Below, piece after piece: positions 7,874-15,595 of a DNA stretch of 64,000 bases. Position 1 is the stretch's first letter. Each line of letters starts with the position of its first letter. Source of the DNA: DASPNH01 sp035626675 (GTDB lineage: Bacteria > Desulfobacterota > Binatia > UBA1149 > CAITLU01); the NCBI GenBank assembly GCA_035626675.1, contig DASPNH010000202.1, positions 1 through 64,000 of the forward strand. The letters run 5' to 3'. The notes under the pieces are model-generated. The model had not been told where the DNA came from and searched no databases. It was given only the letters and a program-made list of their open reading frames with translations. The position numbers and the translations under genes are program-made.

Positions 7874-9211
7874 ATGGCGCGCACCAACGTGGCCATCGTC
7901 GGCGGCGGCATTGCCGGCCTCATCGCGGCTCGCCAGCTGCTGGAGGCAGGGCTGGCCGTCACCTTGTTCGAGGCACGCGACCGCCTGGGCGGCCGCATCG
8001 ACACGCGTCACGACTTCGGGCCCTGGCCGATCGAGCTCGGTGCCGAGTTCGTCCACGGCCGTCATCCCGGCCTGTTGCGCCTGGTCGAGGAAGCGGGCCT
8101 CCATTTGCAGCGCCGGCGCTTCGATCCGCTCGTCCTGCAAGAGGGCAAGGACGTCTCGTCGGCGCAGTCCTGGGACAGCGTCTTCGAAGCGATGGCCGAT
8201 CCGGCCGCTCCCGACGTTGGAATGAAGGCGCGCGCGCAGGAGCTCGCGGCCTCCGGCGCCATTCCCGCCTCCGCCGAGCGCACGCTGCGACGCTACGTGG
8301 AAGGGTACATGGCCGCCGATTTCGAGCGCGTCAGCGCGCGGGCGATCGCCGAGGAGCAACGCGCGGCCGAAGCGATCGACTCGGACCACCAGACCTCGAT
8401 CCGGGAAGGCTACGACGCGCTGGTCCGGCACCTTGCGCGGTCCCTCGAGCATCCCGGCGCCGTAGTGATGCTTGCCACGTCCGTGCGCGAGGTCGCGTGG
8501 CAGGCGGGCTCGGTGACGATCCGCACGGCCCGGAACGGCGCCGCTGGCCCGGCGCCGTCGTTCTCGCATGCGGTCCTCACCCTTCCGCTCGGCATTCTGC
8601 AACTCGAGCCCGGCGAGGCCGGCGCCATTACGTTCGTGCCGGAGATACGCGAGAAGACGGCTGCGGCTCGCAGCCTGGGCATGGGCAACGTCGTCAAGCT
8701 CTTCCTGCGCTTTCGGACGCCGCTGCCGCAGCTGCCCGGTCTCCAACCGGATGTGGCGCGCAAGCTCGAAGCGATGACGTTCCTGCAAACCCCGGACAAG
8801 GCGGTGCCGACGTGGTGGAAGACCGGGAACGTCGAGGCCCCGCTGCTGGTGGGGTGGGCCGGAGGACCGCTTGCGGATCGCCTGTCGCAGCTGCGCGACG
8901 ACGAGATCGTCGGCGCCGCCCTCGAAGCCTTGTCCTCTGCGGTCGGCGTGACTCCCGACCTGCTGGCGGCCAGCGTCGAGGAAGCCGCCGTCGCCGACTG
9001 GCGACGCGATCCTTTCTGCAGGGGCGCGTATTCCTGGATTCCCGCCGGAGCCCTGGACGCGCGCGCAGTTCTGGCGGCACCGCTGGCAGGAACGCTGTTC
9101 TTCGCCGGCGAAGCCACCGACACGGCGGGCTATCGCGGCACCGTCCACGGCGCCATCGACAGCGGCGTGCGCGCAGCGCGCGAGCTGCTCGACAGCATCA
9201 GCGCTCGCTGA
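7874..9211 (+). CDS. Flavin-containing amine oxidase (NAD(P)/FAD-dependent oxidoreductase)
   Basis: A 445-residue flavoprotein of the monoamine oxidase superfamily. The dinucleotide motif VAIVGGGIAGLIAARQLLEAG sits at residues 6-26, followed by the FAD-ribose Glu-Ala-Arg and the LGGR segment (FEARDRLGGRIDTR). The C-terminal flavin-contact motif FAGEATDTAGYRGTVHGAID (about 404-423) is typical of MAO/polyamine oxidase/LSD-type enzymes. It oxidises an amine with release of peroxide, or acts as a desaturase-type relative; the substrate is not readable. The start has AGGACGG just upstream. It stands alone between the hydrolase (divergent) and the histidine kinase. Confidence 0.85.
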   Translation: MARTNVAIVGGGIAGLIAARQLLEAGLAVTLFEARDRLGGRIDTRHDFGPWPIELGAEFVHGRHPGLLRLVEEAGLHLQRRRFDPLVLQEGKDVSSAQSWDSVFEAMADPAAPDVGMKARAQELAASGAIPASAERTLRRYVEGYMAADFERVSARAIAEEQRAAEAIDSDHQTSIREGYDALVRHLARSLEHPGAVVMLATSVREVAWQAGSVTIRTARNGAAGPAPSFSHAVLTLPLGILQLEPGEAGAITFVPEIREKTAAARSLGMGNVVKLFLRFRTPLPQLPGLQPDVARKLEAMTFLQTPDKAVPTWWKTGNVEAPLLVGWAGGPLADRLSQLRDDEIVGAALEALSSAVGVTPDLLAASVEEAAVADWRRDPFCRGAYSWIPAGALDARAVLAAPLAGTLFFAGEATDTAGYRGTVHGAIDSGVRAARELLDSISAR

Positions 9212-9326
9212 CCTTGCGCTGGTCGATTCCAGGAAGGTCGCCAGCATCGCATCGCGACGCCGGTCCGCTTGCGTGAGGGTGGACCGCTGAGGCAGATTCG
9301 GTCCATCCCTTTTCCAGGAGCCCGCG

Positions 9327-10667
9327 ATGAATTCCGCCGCCAGCCATGCGCTGCCCTCGACGGCACAGACCGCTTCACCCGAAAACGAAGAGCGGCCGCT
9401 GGCGCGAGGCCTGCGCCTTGCGCTCGGCGTCGTCGTCGTGCTGGCCGCCGCTCTGGCGGGAAGCGAAGTCGCCTGGCGGGGTCCCTCGGCCGCCGGACTT
9501 TTCTTCGTCGAGTTCAGTCAGGTCGTCGTGATCCTCTCGGTCCTCGGCTGGCTGCGACAGCCCAATTCTTCCAACCGCCTGATCATCGTCGGTATCGGCG
9601 CCTGCGTCGTCATCTACCTGACCTCGGCGTCCATGGGCATGCTCGGCGGAGGACCACTCGGCGGCCCACTTGTCTTCTCCGCATTGGCCCTGGCCATCGC
9701 GGTGCTACTGCCGTGGGGCGTCCGCCCGCAGCTCTTCACCGTTTCCGTGGCAGGCCTGGCGGTGCTGTTCCAGGTGCTCTGGCTGTATCGCGGGCCGGGC
9801 GCGGCATCGCATGCCGGCGCGGCGCTGGCCGCAACCGCAGTCGTGCTGCTGGCCAGCCTGGCGGTGGCCTGGCAGATCGACGTGTACCGCAGACGAAGCC
9901 TGCGCGACCGGCGTCTGTGGCTCGAGACAGAGCAGGCGTTGCAGAACATGTACACCGAGATCGAGCAGCGCGTGAACGATCGCACGGCCAACCTGGAAGC
10001 CACCAACCAGGACCTGGAGAGCTTCAGCTACAGCGTCTCGCACGATCTGCGCGCCCCGCTTCGCAGCATCAGCGGCTTCGCCAAGCTGCTGATGGAGGAT
10101 TACGGCGAGCAGCTCGATCCGCGCGCAGTCGAAATGATCGAGCGCGTGCGCGCGGCAACGCGCCGCATGAGCGAGCTGGTGGAAGGGCTGCTGGAGATCT
10201 CTCGCGCCAACAGCGAGCCCATCGCGCAGGAATCCATCGACCTGGCTCCCATCGCCGCCGAGATCGCCGAAGAGCTCGCGGCCGCCGAGCCGGAACGCCA
10301 CGTCACGTTCAAGGTTCCTGCCAGCGTTCCCGCCGTCGGCGACGCGCGCCTGGTGCGGGCGCTGCTGTCCAACCTGCTTTCGAACGCGTGGAAATTCACG
10401 GGCGGCGAGCCGGCAGCGCGGGTCGACATCGGCACCAGCGAGGACGGCGGTGAGCGCGTCTTCTTCGTGCGCGACAACGGCGTCGGCTTCAAGTCCGAGC
10501 ACGCACCCAGACTCTTCGTGCCGTTCCAGAGGTTTCATCCGCAGTTCGAAGGCACGGGTATCGGCCTGGCCACGGCAGCGCGCATCGTGGGCCGCCACGG
10601 CGGCCGCATCTGGGCGCAGGGCGAGCCCGACAAGGGCGCCACCATCTACTTCACGCTGACGGCCTGA
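9327..10667 (+). CDS. Orphan membrane sensor histidine kinase
   Basis: A 446-residue kinase. Residues about 30-185 form five or six hydrophobic segments (a 7TM-like sensor without a PAS domain). A coiled-coil linker with EIEQRVNDRTANLEATNQDL follows, then the HisKA dimerisation helix with the phospho-acceptor His239 in ESFSYSVSHDLRAPL. The HATPase domain shows the N box (LLSNLLSNAWKFT), G1 (VRDNGVGF) and G2 (GTGIGLATAARIVGRHGG). This is the phytochrome-like kinase subgroup also seen at 53580-55208. No response regulator lies beside it. An AGGAG lies 7 nt before the ATG. Its last 22 bp overlap the convergent deacetylase-like gene. Confidence 0.85.
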   Translation: MNSAASHALPSTAQTASPENEERPLARGLRLALGVVVVLAAALAGSEVAWRGPSAAGLFFVEFSQVVVILSVLGWLRQPNSSNRLIIVGIGACVVIYLTSASMGMLGGGPLGGPLVFSALALAIAVLLPWGVRPQLFTVSVAGLAVLFQVLWLYRGPGAASHAGAALAATAVVLLASLAVAWQIDVYRRRSLRDRRLWLETEQALQNMYTEIEQRVNDRTANLEATNQDLESFSYSVSHDLRAPLRSISGFAKLLMEDYGEQLDPRAVEMIERVRAATRRMSELVEGLLEISRANSEPIAQESIDLAPIAAEIAEELAAAEPERHVTFKVPASVPAVGDARLVRALLSNLLSNAWKFTGGEPAARVDIGTSEDGGERVFFVRDNGVGFKSEHAPRLFVPFQRFHPQFEGTGIGLATAARIVGRHGGRIWAQGEPDKGATIYFTLTA

Positions 10668-11722
10668 CCGGTTCTGCTGCGCGAGAGTCCGAGCACGTCC
10701 AGCAGGCGCGTGGCCGAGACGAACGCGACTCCGCGCGGGCTGGCCTCGGACACCAGCCACTCGATGTTGGCCTGCATGCGCTGCAGCGCGGCCTCGTCGC
10801 GCGCCTGACTGCTGTTGACCACGAAGTGAAGCTGGCGCGGCGCGTACGACGCCATCAGCTGGCGGTATCCGTAACGAAAGACGTAGGCCCGATGTTCCAG
10901 GTACAGTCGCGCATGGCGCTGCGTGCGCTGGTCGATGCTGACGGGACGGCCGCGCAGGCGGCCACGCAGGATGTCGATTCGCCTTCCGGCCTCGAACCTC
11001 CACGGAAAGCGGTACGTGCTGACCGGCACCATCACCATCGGCCTGCCTTCGGGATCGTGTCGCTGCAGGTCTCCGCGTCTCGGCCGCCATGCATCACGCG
11101 GCGCCGCGCTCAGGTCGGGCAGAGTTCCGCGAAAACCTTCATCGGGAAACAGCGAGGAAACGGCCTTGAATCCCGGCTCGGCACTGAGCTCGGCTACGAT
11201 GCCGCGCTGTTCGAGCAGGTCCAGGGAATCCTCGGACAGCCAGCGGTCGCCGAAGGAATGAACGCGGCAGGCGGTTCCGAACAGACGGCGGTAGGCATCC
11301 GTCGACTCCTGGACGCAGGCTCGCCGCCAGGCCGGATCGTGCGCGTCGGTCACCCAGCGCTCCTGCTCGTGGTCCCAATCGTACAGATGCGTGTGCACGC
11401 CGATGTCGTCGCCCATCTCGCGCAGGCACTCGAGCATGGGGCGATGGCGCCGCGCTCCCCAGCAGGCGTCGCCGTAGGCCATGCGGATCTGGGGATCCAT
11501 GCGCAGAAGCCATACGAACTGCGCGGGAAGGCCATCGATACCGGGCAGGCGCTCGCGCAGCGACTGGACGAACTCGTAGATCCGTTCCATGCCGGTCCAT
11601 GGGCGCGATTCATGTCGCGCGATCATGCGCGCGTCGGGCTCGACGTCGATGCCGAAGACGACCGGAACCGGTCCGGTCTCCTGGATCGGTCTGGTAACTG
11701 GCGACGTCACGAGGGTTTGCAT
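10646..11722 (-). CDS. Polysaccharide deacetylase-like (NodB fold) protein
   Basis: A 358-residue protein with features of the carbohydrate esterase 4 fold: an early beta strand ending in acidic residues (VVFGIDVEPDAR, about residue 22) and a later His pair (DDIGVHTHLYDWDHE, about 104), as in D-D-x/H-x-H metal sites. The remainder (SFGDRWLSEDSLDLLEQRGI and an Arg-rich C-terminal helix region) is not canonical, so substrate and even activity are uncertain. It has no signal peptide. The start faces the GT4 glycosyltransferase at 11810 across 87 bp. A shared role in surface glycan synthesis is an inference from that pairing. Confidence 0.6.
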   Translation of the reverse strand: MQTLVTSPVTRPIQETGPVPVVFGIDVEPDARMIARHESRPWTGMERIYEFVQSLRERLPGIDGLPAQFVWLLRMDPQIRMAYGDACWGARRHRPMLECLREMGDDIGVHTHLYDWDHEQERWVTDAHDPAWRRACVQESTDAYRRLFGTACRVHSFGDRWLSEDSLDLLEQRGIVAELSAEPGFKAVSSLFPDEGFRGTLPDLSAAPRDAWRPRRGDLQRHDPEGRPMVMVPVSTYRFPWRFEAGRRIDILRGRLRGRPVSIDQRTQRHARLYLEHRAYVFRYGYRQLMASYAPRQLHFVVNSSQARDEAALQRMQANIEWLVSEASPRGVAFVSATRLLDVLGLSRSRTGQAVSVK

Positions 11723-11809
11723 AGCCGTGCTCCGGACGCGGGTCCACTCCGTTCATCCGGCCGAAGGCCCCTGGCGTCTGCCACGCGCGAACGTCTTCGA
11801 TAAGAGGGT

Positions 11810-13045
11810 GTGGCAGCGAGATTTCCGCGACGCGGGAGCGACTTGAGAATCCTCGTCATCAGCAATCTCTATCCGCCTTTCTTCGTGGGCGGCTACGAGC
11901 TCGGGTGCAGCGACGTCGTCGACTCGCTGCGCGCACGCGGACACGAGGTCACCGTGCTGACGAGCACGTATGGTTGCCGCGAGCCCGCAACCGACGGGCA
12001 CGTGCGCCGCCTGCTGCGCATCGAGCCGTTCGGCCCGGGATGGGCGCCGCGGCGCATGCTGTCGAAACCGAGCGTCTACGCGGTCAACGGCGCGCGAACC
12101 CGCGAGGCGATTCGCGAGCTGCGTCCGCATGTCCTCTACCAGTGGAACCCTGCCGGCATCTCGCTGGCGCCGGCGCTGGCAGCGCGCGATCTGGGCATTC
12201 CGGTCGCGTACTACGTTTCCGACGAGTGGATGATGCACTGGGAGCACTGGCCGTCGCCGGCGCTGCGCCGCGGCGCTCAGGCTGCGCTCGGTCATGCCTT
12301 TGGAGTCGGCAGCATTTCGATGCTCGATCTCGGCGGCGCACAGTTCGCCAGCCGGCATCTTCACCAGGCCACGACCGCGGCAGGCCGCGGCGAGGAAAAC
12401 TGCGTCGTCATTCCGTGGGGCGTGGACACCCGGCTGTTCGCCTATCGTCCACGCCGGCGCGGCAGCCCGCTCCGCCTGCTGTACGCCGGCCAGATCGGAC
12501 CGCACAAGGGATTGCACACGGCCATCCAGGCCGTCCGCCTGCTGGCGGACAGGCTGGACGTGGAGCTGACCGTTGCCGGAGGCTCGATTTTTCCCCGCTA
12601 CGAGCGCCAGGTTCGGGCCCTGGCCGATCACCCTACGACCAGAGATCGCGTCCACTTCGTCGGGAACGTGCCGCGTCCGCGCGCCGCCGCGCTACATCAC
12701 GAGCACGACATCTTCGTGTTTCCGTCGATCTGGGACGAGCCGTTCAGCCTGGCGCTGCTCGAAGCGATGGCGGCAGGAACGGTCGTGGTCGGCACTTCCA
12801 CCGGAGGCAGCGGCGAGGTCCTGGCCCACGAGCAGACCGGGCTCGTATTCGCGCGCAGCGACGCTGCCGGCCTGGCGGGCGCCATCGCGCGTGCGGCCGC
12901 AGACGAGACTCTTTGCGAGCGGCTGCGCAAGCACGCTCGCCGCACGGTGCAGCAGCAGCACGAGCTTTCCGCGATGATCGATCGCATCGAAGCTGCGCTG
13001 CGGCAACGGGTCGCCAGCGCGAAATCACCACTCGCGGCCGAATGA
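11810..13045 (+). CDS. Glycosyltransferase family 4 protein
   Basis: A 411-residue retaining glycosyltransferase of GT-B fold. N-terminal motif: RILVISNLYPPFFVGGYEL, where the Gly-Gly loop binds acceptor and nucleotide sugar. The C-terminal donor domain has LLYAGQIGPHKGLHTAI, then FVGNVPRP and the E-x7-E signature region DEPFSLALLEAMAAGTVVVG followed by GSGEVL. It is cytosolic or membrane-peripheral and probably extends a capsule, LPS or exopolysaccharide chain. The ATG at 11810 adds a basic leader; a TTG at 11843, right before the first beta strand, is an alternative start. It is divergent from the deacetylase-like gene, which fits a small glycan locus. Confidence 0.85.
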   Translation: MAARFPRRGSDLRILVISNLYPPFFVGGYELGCSDVVDSLRARGHEVTVLTSTYGCREPATDGHVRRLLRIEPFGPGWAPRRMLSKPSVYAVNGARTREAIRELRPHVLYQWNPAGISLAPALAARDLGIPVAYYVSDEWMMHWEHWPSPALRRGAQAALGHAFGVGSISMLDLGGAQFASRHLHQATTAAGRGEENCVVIPWGVDTRLFAYRPRRRGSPLRLLYAGQIGPHKGLHTAIQAVRLLADRLDVELTVAGGSIFPRYERQVRALADHPTTRDRVHFVGNVPRPRAAALHHEHDIFVFPSIWDEPFSLALLEAMAAGTVVVGTSTGGSGEVLAHEQTGLVFARSDAAGLAGAIARAAADETLCERLRKHARRTVQQQHELSAMIDRIEAALRQRVASAKSPLAAE

Positions 13046-13135
13046 AGACGCCGCGATGCCGGTCCAAGCCGGCATGCCCCGATCGCGGGCGACTCCTCGA
13101 TCGAGGTGGAATCCCAGCAACCGATGGAGGTCCGC

Positions 13136-13414
13136 ATGAAGCTCAGAAGGACGATCGTTGGCGCCATGGTCGCCGCGGCAATGACATTGTCTGCGACGCC
13201 GAGCGCCGACGCCGAAACCAAGAACAAGATCGAATCCAAGGATGGCAAGTTCACGCAGGAGTACGAGGACGATCGCGGCGTCAAGACCAAGTACGAGGCC
13301 GACGACGAGAAGATCAAGCAGGAATACGAGGACAAGGGCTGCAAGCAGAAGTACGAGAAGGACCTCGAATCCGGCGAGGTCAAGATTGAGACCGAAGGCG
13401 ACTGCAAGCGCTGA
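13136..13414 (+). CDS. Small secreted charged protein
   Basis: A 92-residue exported protein of unknown function. The ATG at 13136 has GGAGG 6 nt upstream (inside an earlier in-frame ATG codon context) and opens a signal peptide (MKLRRTIVGAMVAAAMTLSA). The mature part is almost entirely Lys/Glu/Asp with a repeated motif K-[IY]-x-[QS]-[EK]-[YD]-E-[DA]: KDGKFTQEYEDD, KTKYEADDEK and KQEYEDKG are successive copies of about 16 residues. Two cysteines at the C-terminal end may pair. Such short charged repeats resemble periplasmic metal- or polymer-binding peptides, but that is a guess. It is monocistronic. Confidence 0.65.
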   Translation: MKLRRTIVGAMVAAAMTLSATPSADAETKNKIESKDGKFTQEYEDDRGVKTKYEADDEKIKQEYEDKGCKQKYEKDLESGEVKIETEGDCKR

Positions 13415-13477
13415 GGCGAGCATGGGCTGCGGCGCGACGATGCGTGTTGCGGCGCGACGCCCCGTTGCACCGGCTGC

Positions 13478-14650
13478 TCAGCCGTACAGCAACGCCGCGT
13501 CGCGGCCGCGATCGTAGACCTCGGTGCCTCCGGCCGCCACGGCGCAGACGACGTCCAGGTCCTTGCCCGCATCGATGGCGTGGCGGACGCTCGGCTTGCC
13601 CGTCAACAGATCGATGGCGGGCACGTCGTCGCGGAACTCGTACATCTCCGTGCGCCAGGCAAAGTTGTCGGGATACAGGCGCCGCAGCGCGACCAGCACC
13701 GCCAGACCCGTTCGATAGCTGTCGAAAGCCTGGCGGTCGCGAACGTGAAGCTGGACGGCGCCGCACATCTTGCGGGCATGCTTCTGAAACGTCGGCTCGA
13801 TGCTGCATGCGCGCAGCGCGACGCCGGGCAGATCGTAACTGGCGAGTTCGGCGGCCAGCATACGGCCATCGATGAAAGGCGCACCGAACAGCTCGAAGGG
13901 CCGTGTGGTGCCGCGGCCCTCGGAGACGTTGGTCCCTTCCAGAAGACACATCCCCGGGTAGACGATCGCCGTCTCGAGGGTGGGCATGTTCGGTGACGGC
14001 ATCACCCACGGCAGCCCCGTCTCGTCGAAATACTGGCTGCGTGTCCAGCCTTCGCACGCGACGATTTCGAGCTCGCAGGCGATGTCAAAGCTGACGTTGT
14101 AGAGCAGCGCCAGCTCGCCCACCGTCATCGCGTGCCGCTGCGGCACCGGATACAGCGCGCAGAAGTTTTCGAGACCGGGCTCGAGCCCGCCGCCTTCGAC
14201 CTGCACACCGCCGATCGGATTGGGACGGTCCAGCACCACGACCTTGACGCCGGCCCGTGCCGCCGCCCGCATGCACAGCGCGAGAGTGGCCGCGTAGGTG
14301 TAGTACCGCGCGCCGACGTCCTGGATGTCGTAGACGAGCACGTCGATCTGCGAAAGGTGCTCGGTCGTCGGCGAGAGCGAGTCGAAGGTCGCACCGTAAA
14401 GGCTGACTTCGGGAAGACCGGTGGCCTCGTCGCACCGTTCGTGCACGCCGATCATGTCCTGCGCCGTACCGCGGATGCCGTGCTCGGGCCCGAACAGGAG
14501 CCGCAGGTCGATGTCCGGATGCGCGTGCAACAGATCCAGGCCGGACCGCAGTCGCGAGTCGACGCTGGTGGGATTGGCGAGAAATCCCACCCGGGCCTTG
14601 CCTAGATGACGCCGCGGTTCCTGCAGGAGAACGTCCAGCCCCGTCTTCAT
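13478..14650 (-). CDS. DUF1343 / NamZ-family exo-beta-N-acetylmuramidase
   Basis: About 390 residues matching the DUF1343 family, founded by Bacillus NamZ, which removes N-acetylmuramic acid from non-reducing ends of peptidoglycan fragments. Motifs: GFLANPTSVD near the N-terminus, LLFGPEHGIRG, a Ser/Thr-Glu stretch, then the strongly conserved DVLVYDIQDVGARYYTY with the catalytic-region acids, followed by VLDRPNPIGG. GLENFCALYPVPQRHAMTVGELA and EGWTRSQYFDETGLPW complete the family pattern. I chose the ATG at 14650 because the 13 upstream residues to 14689 have no family match. No signal peptide is seen, unlike many relatives, so recycling of cell-wall sugars inside the cell is possible. Confidence 0.85.
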   Translation of the reverse strand: MKTGLDVLLQEPRRHLGKARVGFLANPTSVDSRLRSGLDLLHAHPDIDLRLLFGPEHGIRGTAQDMIGVHERCDEATGLPEVSLYGATFDSLSPTTEHLSQIDVLVYDIQDVGARYYTYAATLALCMRAAARAGVKVVVLDRPNPIGGVQVEGGGLEPGLENFCALYPVPQRHAMTVGELALLYNVSFDIACELEIVACEGWTRSQYFDETGLPWVMPSPNMPTLETAIVYPGMCLLEGTNVSEGRGTTRPFELFGAPFIDGRMLAAELASYDLPGVALRACSIEPTFQKHARKMCGAVQLHVRDRQAFDSYRTGLAVLVALRRLYPDNFAWRTEMYEFRDDVPAIDLLTGKPSVRHAIDAGKDLDVVCAVAAGGTEVYDRGRDAALLYG

Positions 14651-14747
14651 GCCCGCAGCATAACGCGGGAGACCGCCCAGGTCTTGCATTCCGGCCGCCG
14701 ATCTCGCTTACGCGAGCGCTGCGCATGCATTTGCGCTAAGAGGCGAC

Positions 14748-15104
14748 ATGTCCGCGCCGCCGCCCGTCCATCACGTCGCGCTTCGAACCGGCGACATTGC
14801 AGGCCTCGCCGCCTTCTATCGCGAGCTGCTGGGGCTGCCGCTGCTGCGCGACCTCAGCCCGCGATCGCTGTGGCTGTCGCTCGGCGACGGCGCGGTGCTG
14901 ATGATCGAGAGCCGCGAGGCCAAGGAGCCGACACTTCCCGATGGAACCATGGATCTGGTGGCGTTCGGCGTCGATGCCGAGCGGAAGAGCACGATCCGCC
15001 AGCTGGCCATCGCGCGCGGCTGCTTCGACGGCGAGACCGAGTACACCGTCTATCTGCGCGACCCCGACCACCGCCGTGTCGGCGTGTCGACCTACCAATT
15101 CTGA
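14748..15104 (+). CDS. VOC-family (glyoxalase/bleomycin resistance-like) protein
   Basis: A 118-residue single-domain vicinal-oxygen-chelate protein. It opens with VHHVALRTGDIAGLAAFYRELLGL, the usual beta-alpha start with the metal-binding His, and ends with VYLRDPDHRRVGVSTYQF, the position normally occupied by the terminal Glu ligand of glyoxalase. Here it reads R-R-V-G-V, so one metal ligand may be missing or shifted. The substrate is unknown. It lies 24 bp upstream of the gloA-like gene in the same direction, and the two probably form one transcript. Confidence 0.75.
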   Translation: MSAPPPVHHVALRTGDIAGLAAFYRELLGLPLLRDLSPRSLWLSLGDGAVLMIESREAKEPTLPDGTMDLVAFGVDAERKSTIRQLAIARGCFDGETEYTVYLRDPDHRRVGVSTYQF

Positions 15105-15128
15105 GGTGCCCACCCCGGGGAGGTTGCG

Positions 15129-15506
15129 ATGAAAATCCTGCATACGATGCTGCGCGTAAAAGACCTGGATGCGTCCATCGACTTCTACTGCACCAGGCTC
15201 GGCATGGAGCTGAAGCGCCGCACCGACTACCCCGGCGGCGAGTTCACCCTGGCCTTCGTCGGCTACGTGGGAGCCGAGCACGAGATCGAGCTGACCTACA
15301 ACTGGGACGGCCGCGATTACGAAATCGGCACGGCCTACGGTCACGTCGCGATCGGCGTGGCCGACATCCACGCCGTGTGCGATCGGCTGCGCCAGGCCGG
15401 AGTGACGATCACGCGCGAGCCGGGGCCGATGAAGCACGGCAGCACCGTCATCGCCTTCGTCAAAGACCCGACGGGGTATCCGGTGGAGCTGATCGAGCGG
15501 GTTTGA
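15129..15506 (+). CDS. gloA: Lactoylglutathione lyase (glyoxalase I)
   Basis: Converts the hemithioacetal of methylglyoxal and glutathione to S-lactoylglutathione, the first step of methylglyoxal detoxification. At 125 residues it is the size of bacterial GloA. Metal ligands are in place: His5 (ILHTMLRVKDLD), Glu in EIELTYNW, His in YGHVAIGV, and the terminal Glu in GYPVELIERV. The signature DFYCTRLGMEL and RRTDYPGGEFTLAFVGY match GloA closely. GGGGAGGT ends 4-5 nt before the ATG. It is probably co-transcribed with the VOC protein at 14748. Confidence 0.92.
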   Translation: MKILHTMLRVKDLDASIDFYCTRLGMELKRRTDYPGGEFTLAFVGYVGAEHEIELTYNWDGRDYEIGTAYGHVAIGVADIHAVCDRLRQAGVTITREPGPMKHGSTVIAFVKDPTGYPVELIERV

Positions 15507-15595
15507 GCGTGCCCCGCTGTCTTGGCGGCCCGATTTCCCGAAATGCTCCCGATTCGCTCGAGGCTGCTCGCTCGGTTCGGTGTAGGGTGCGGGCC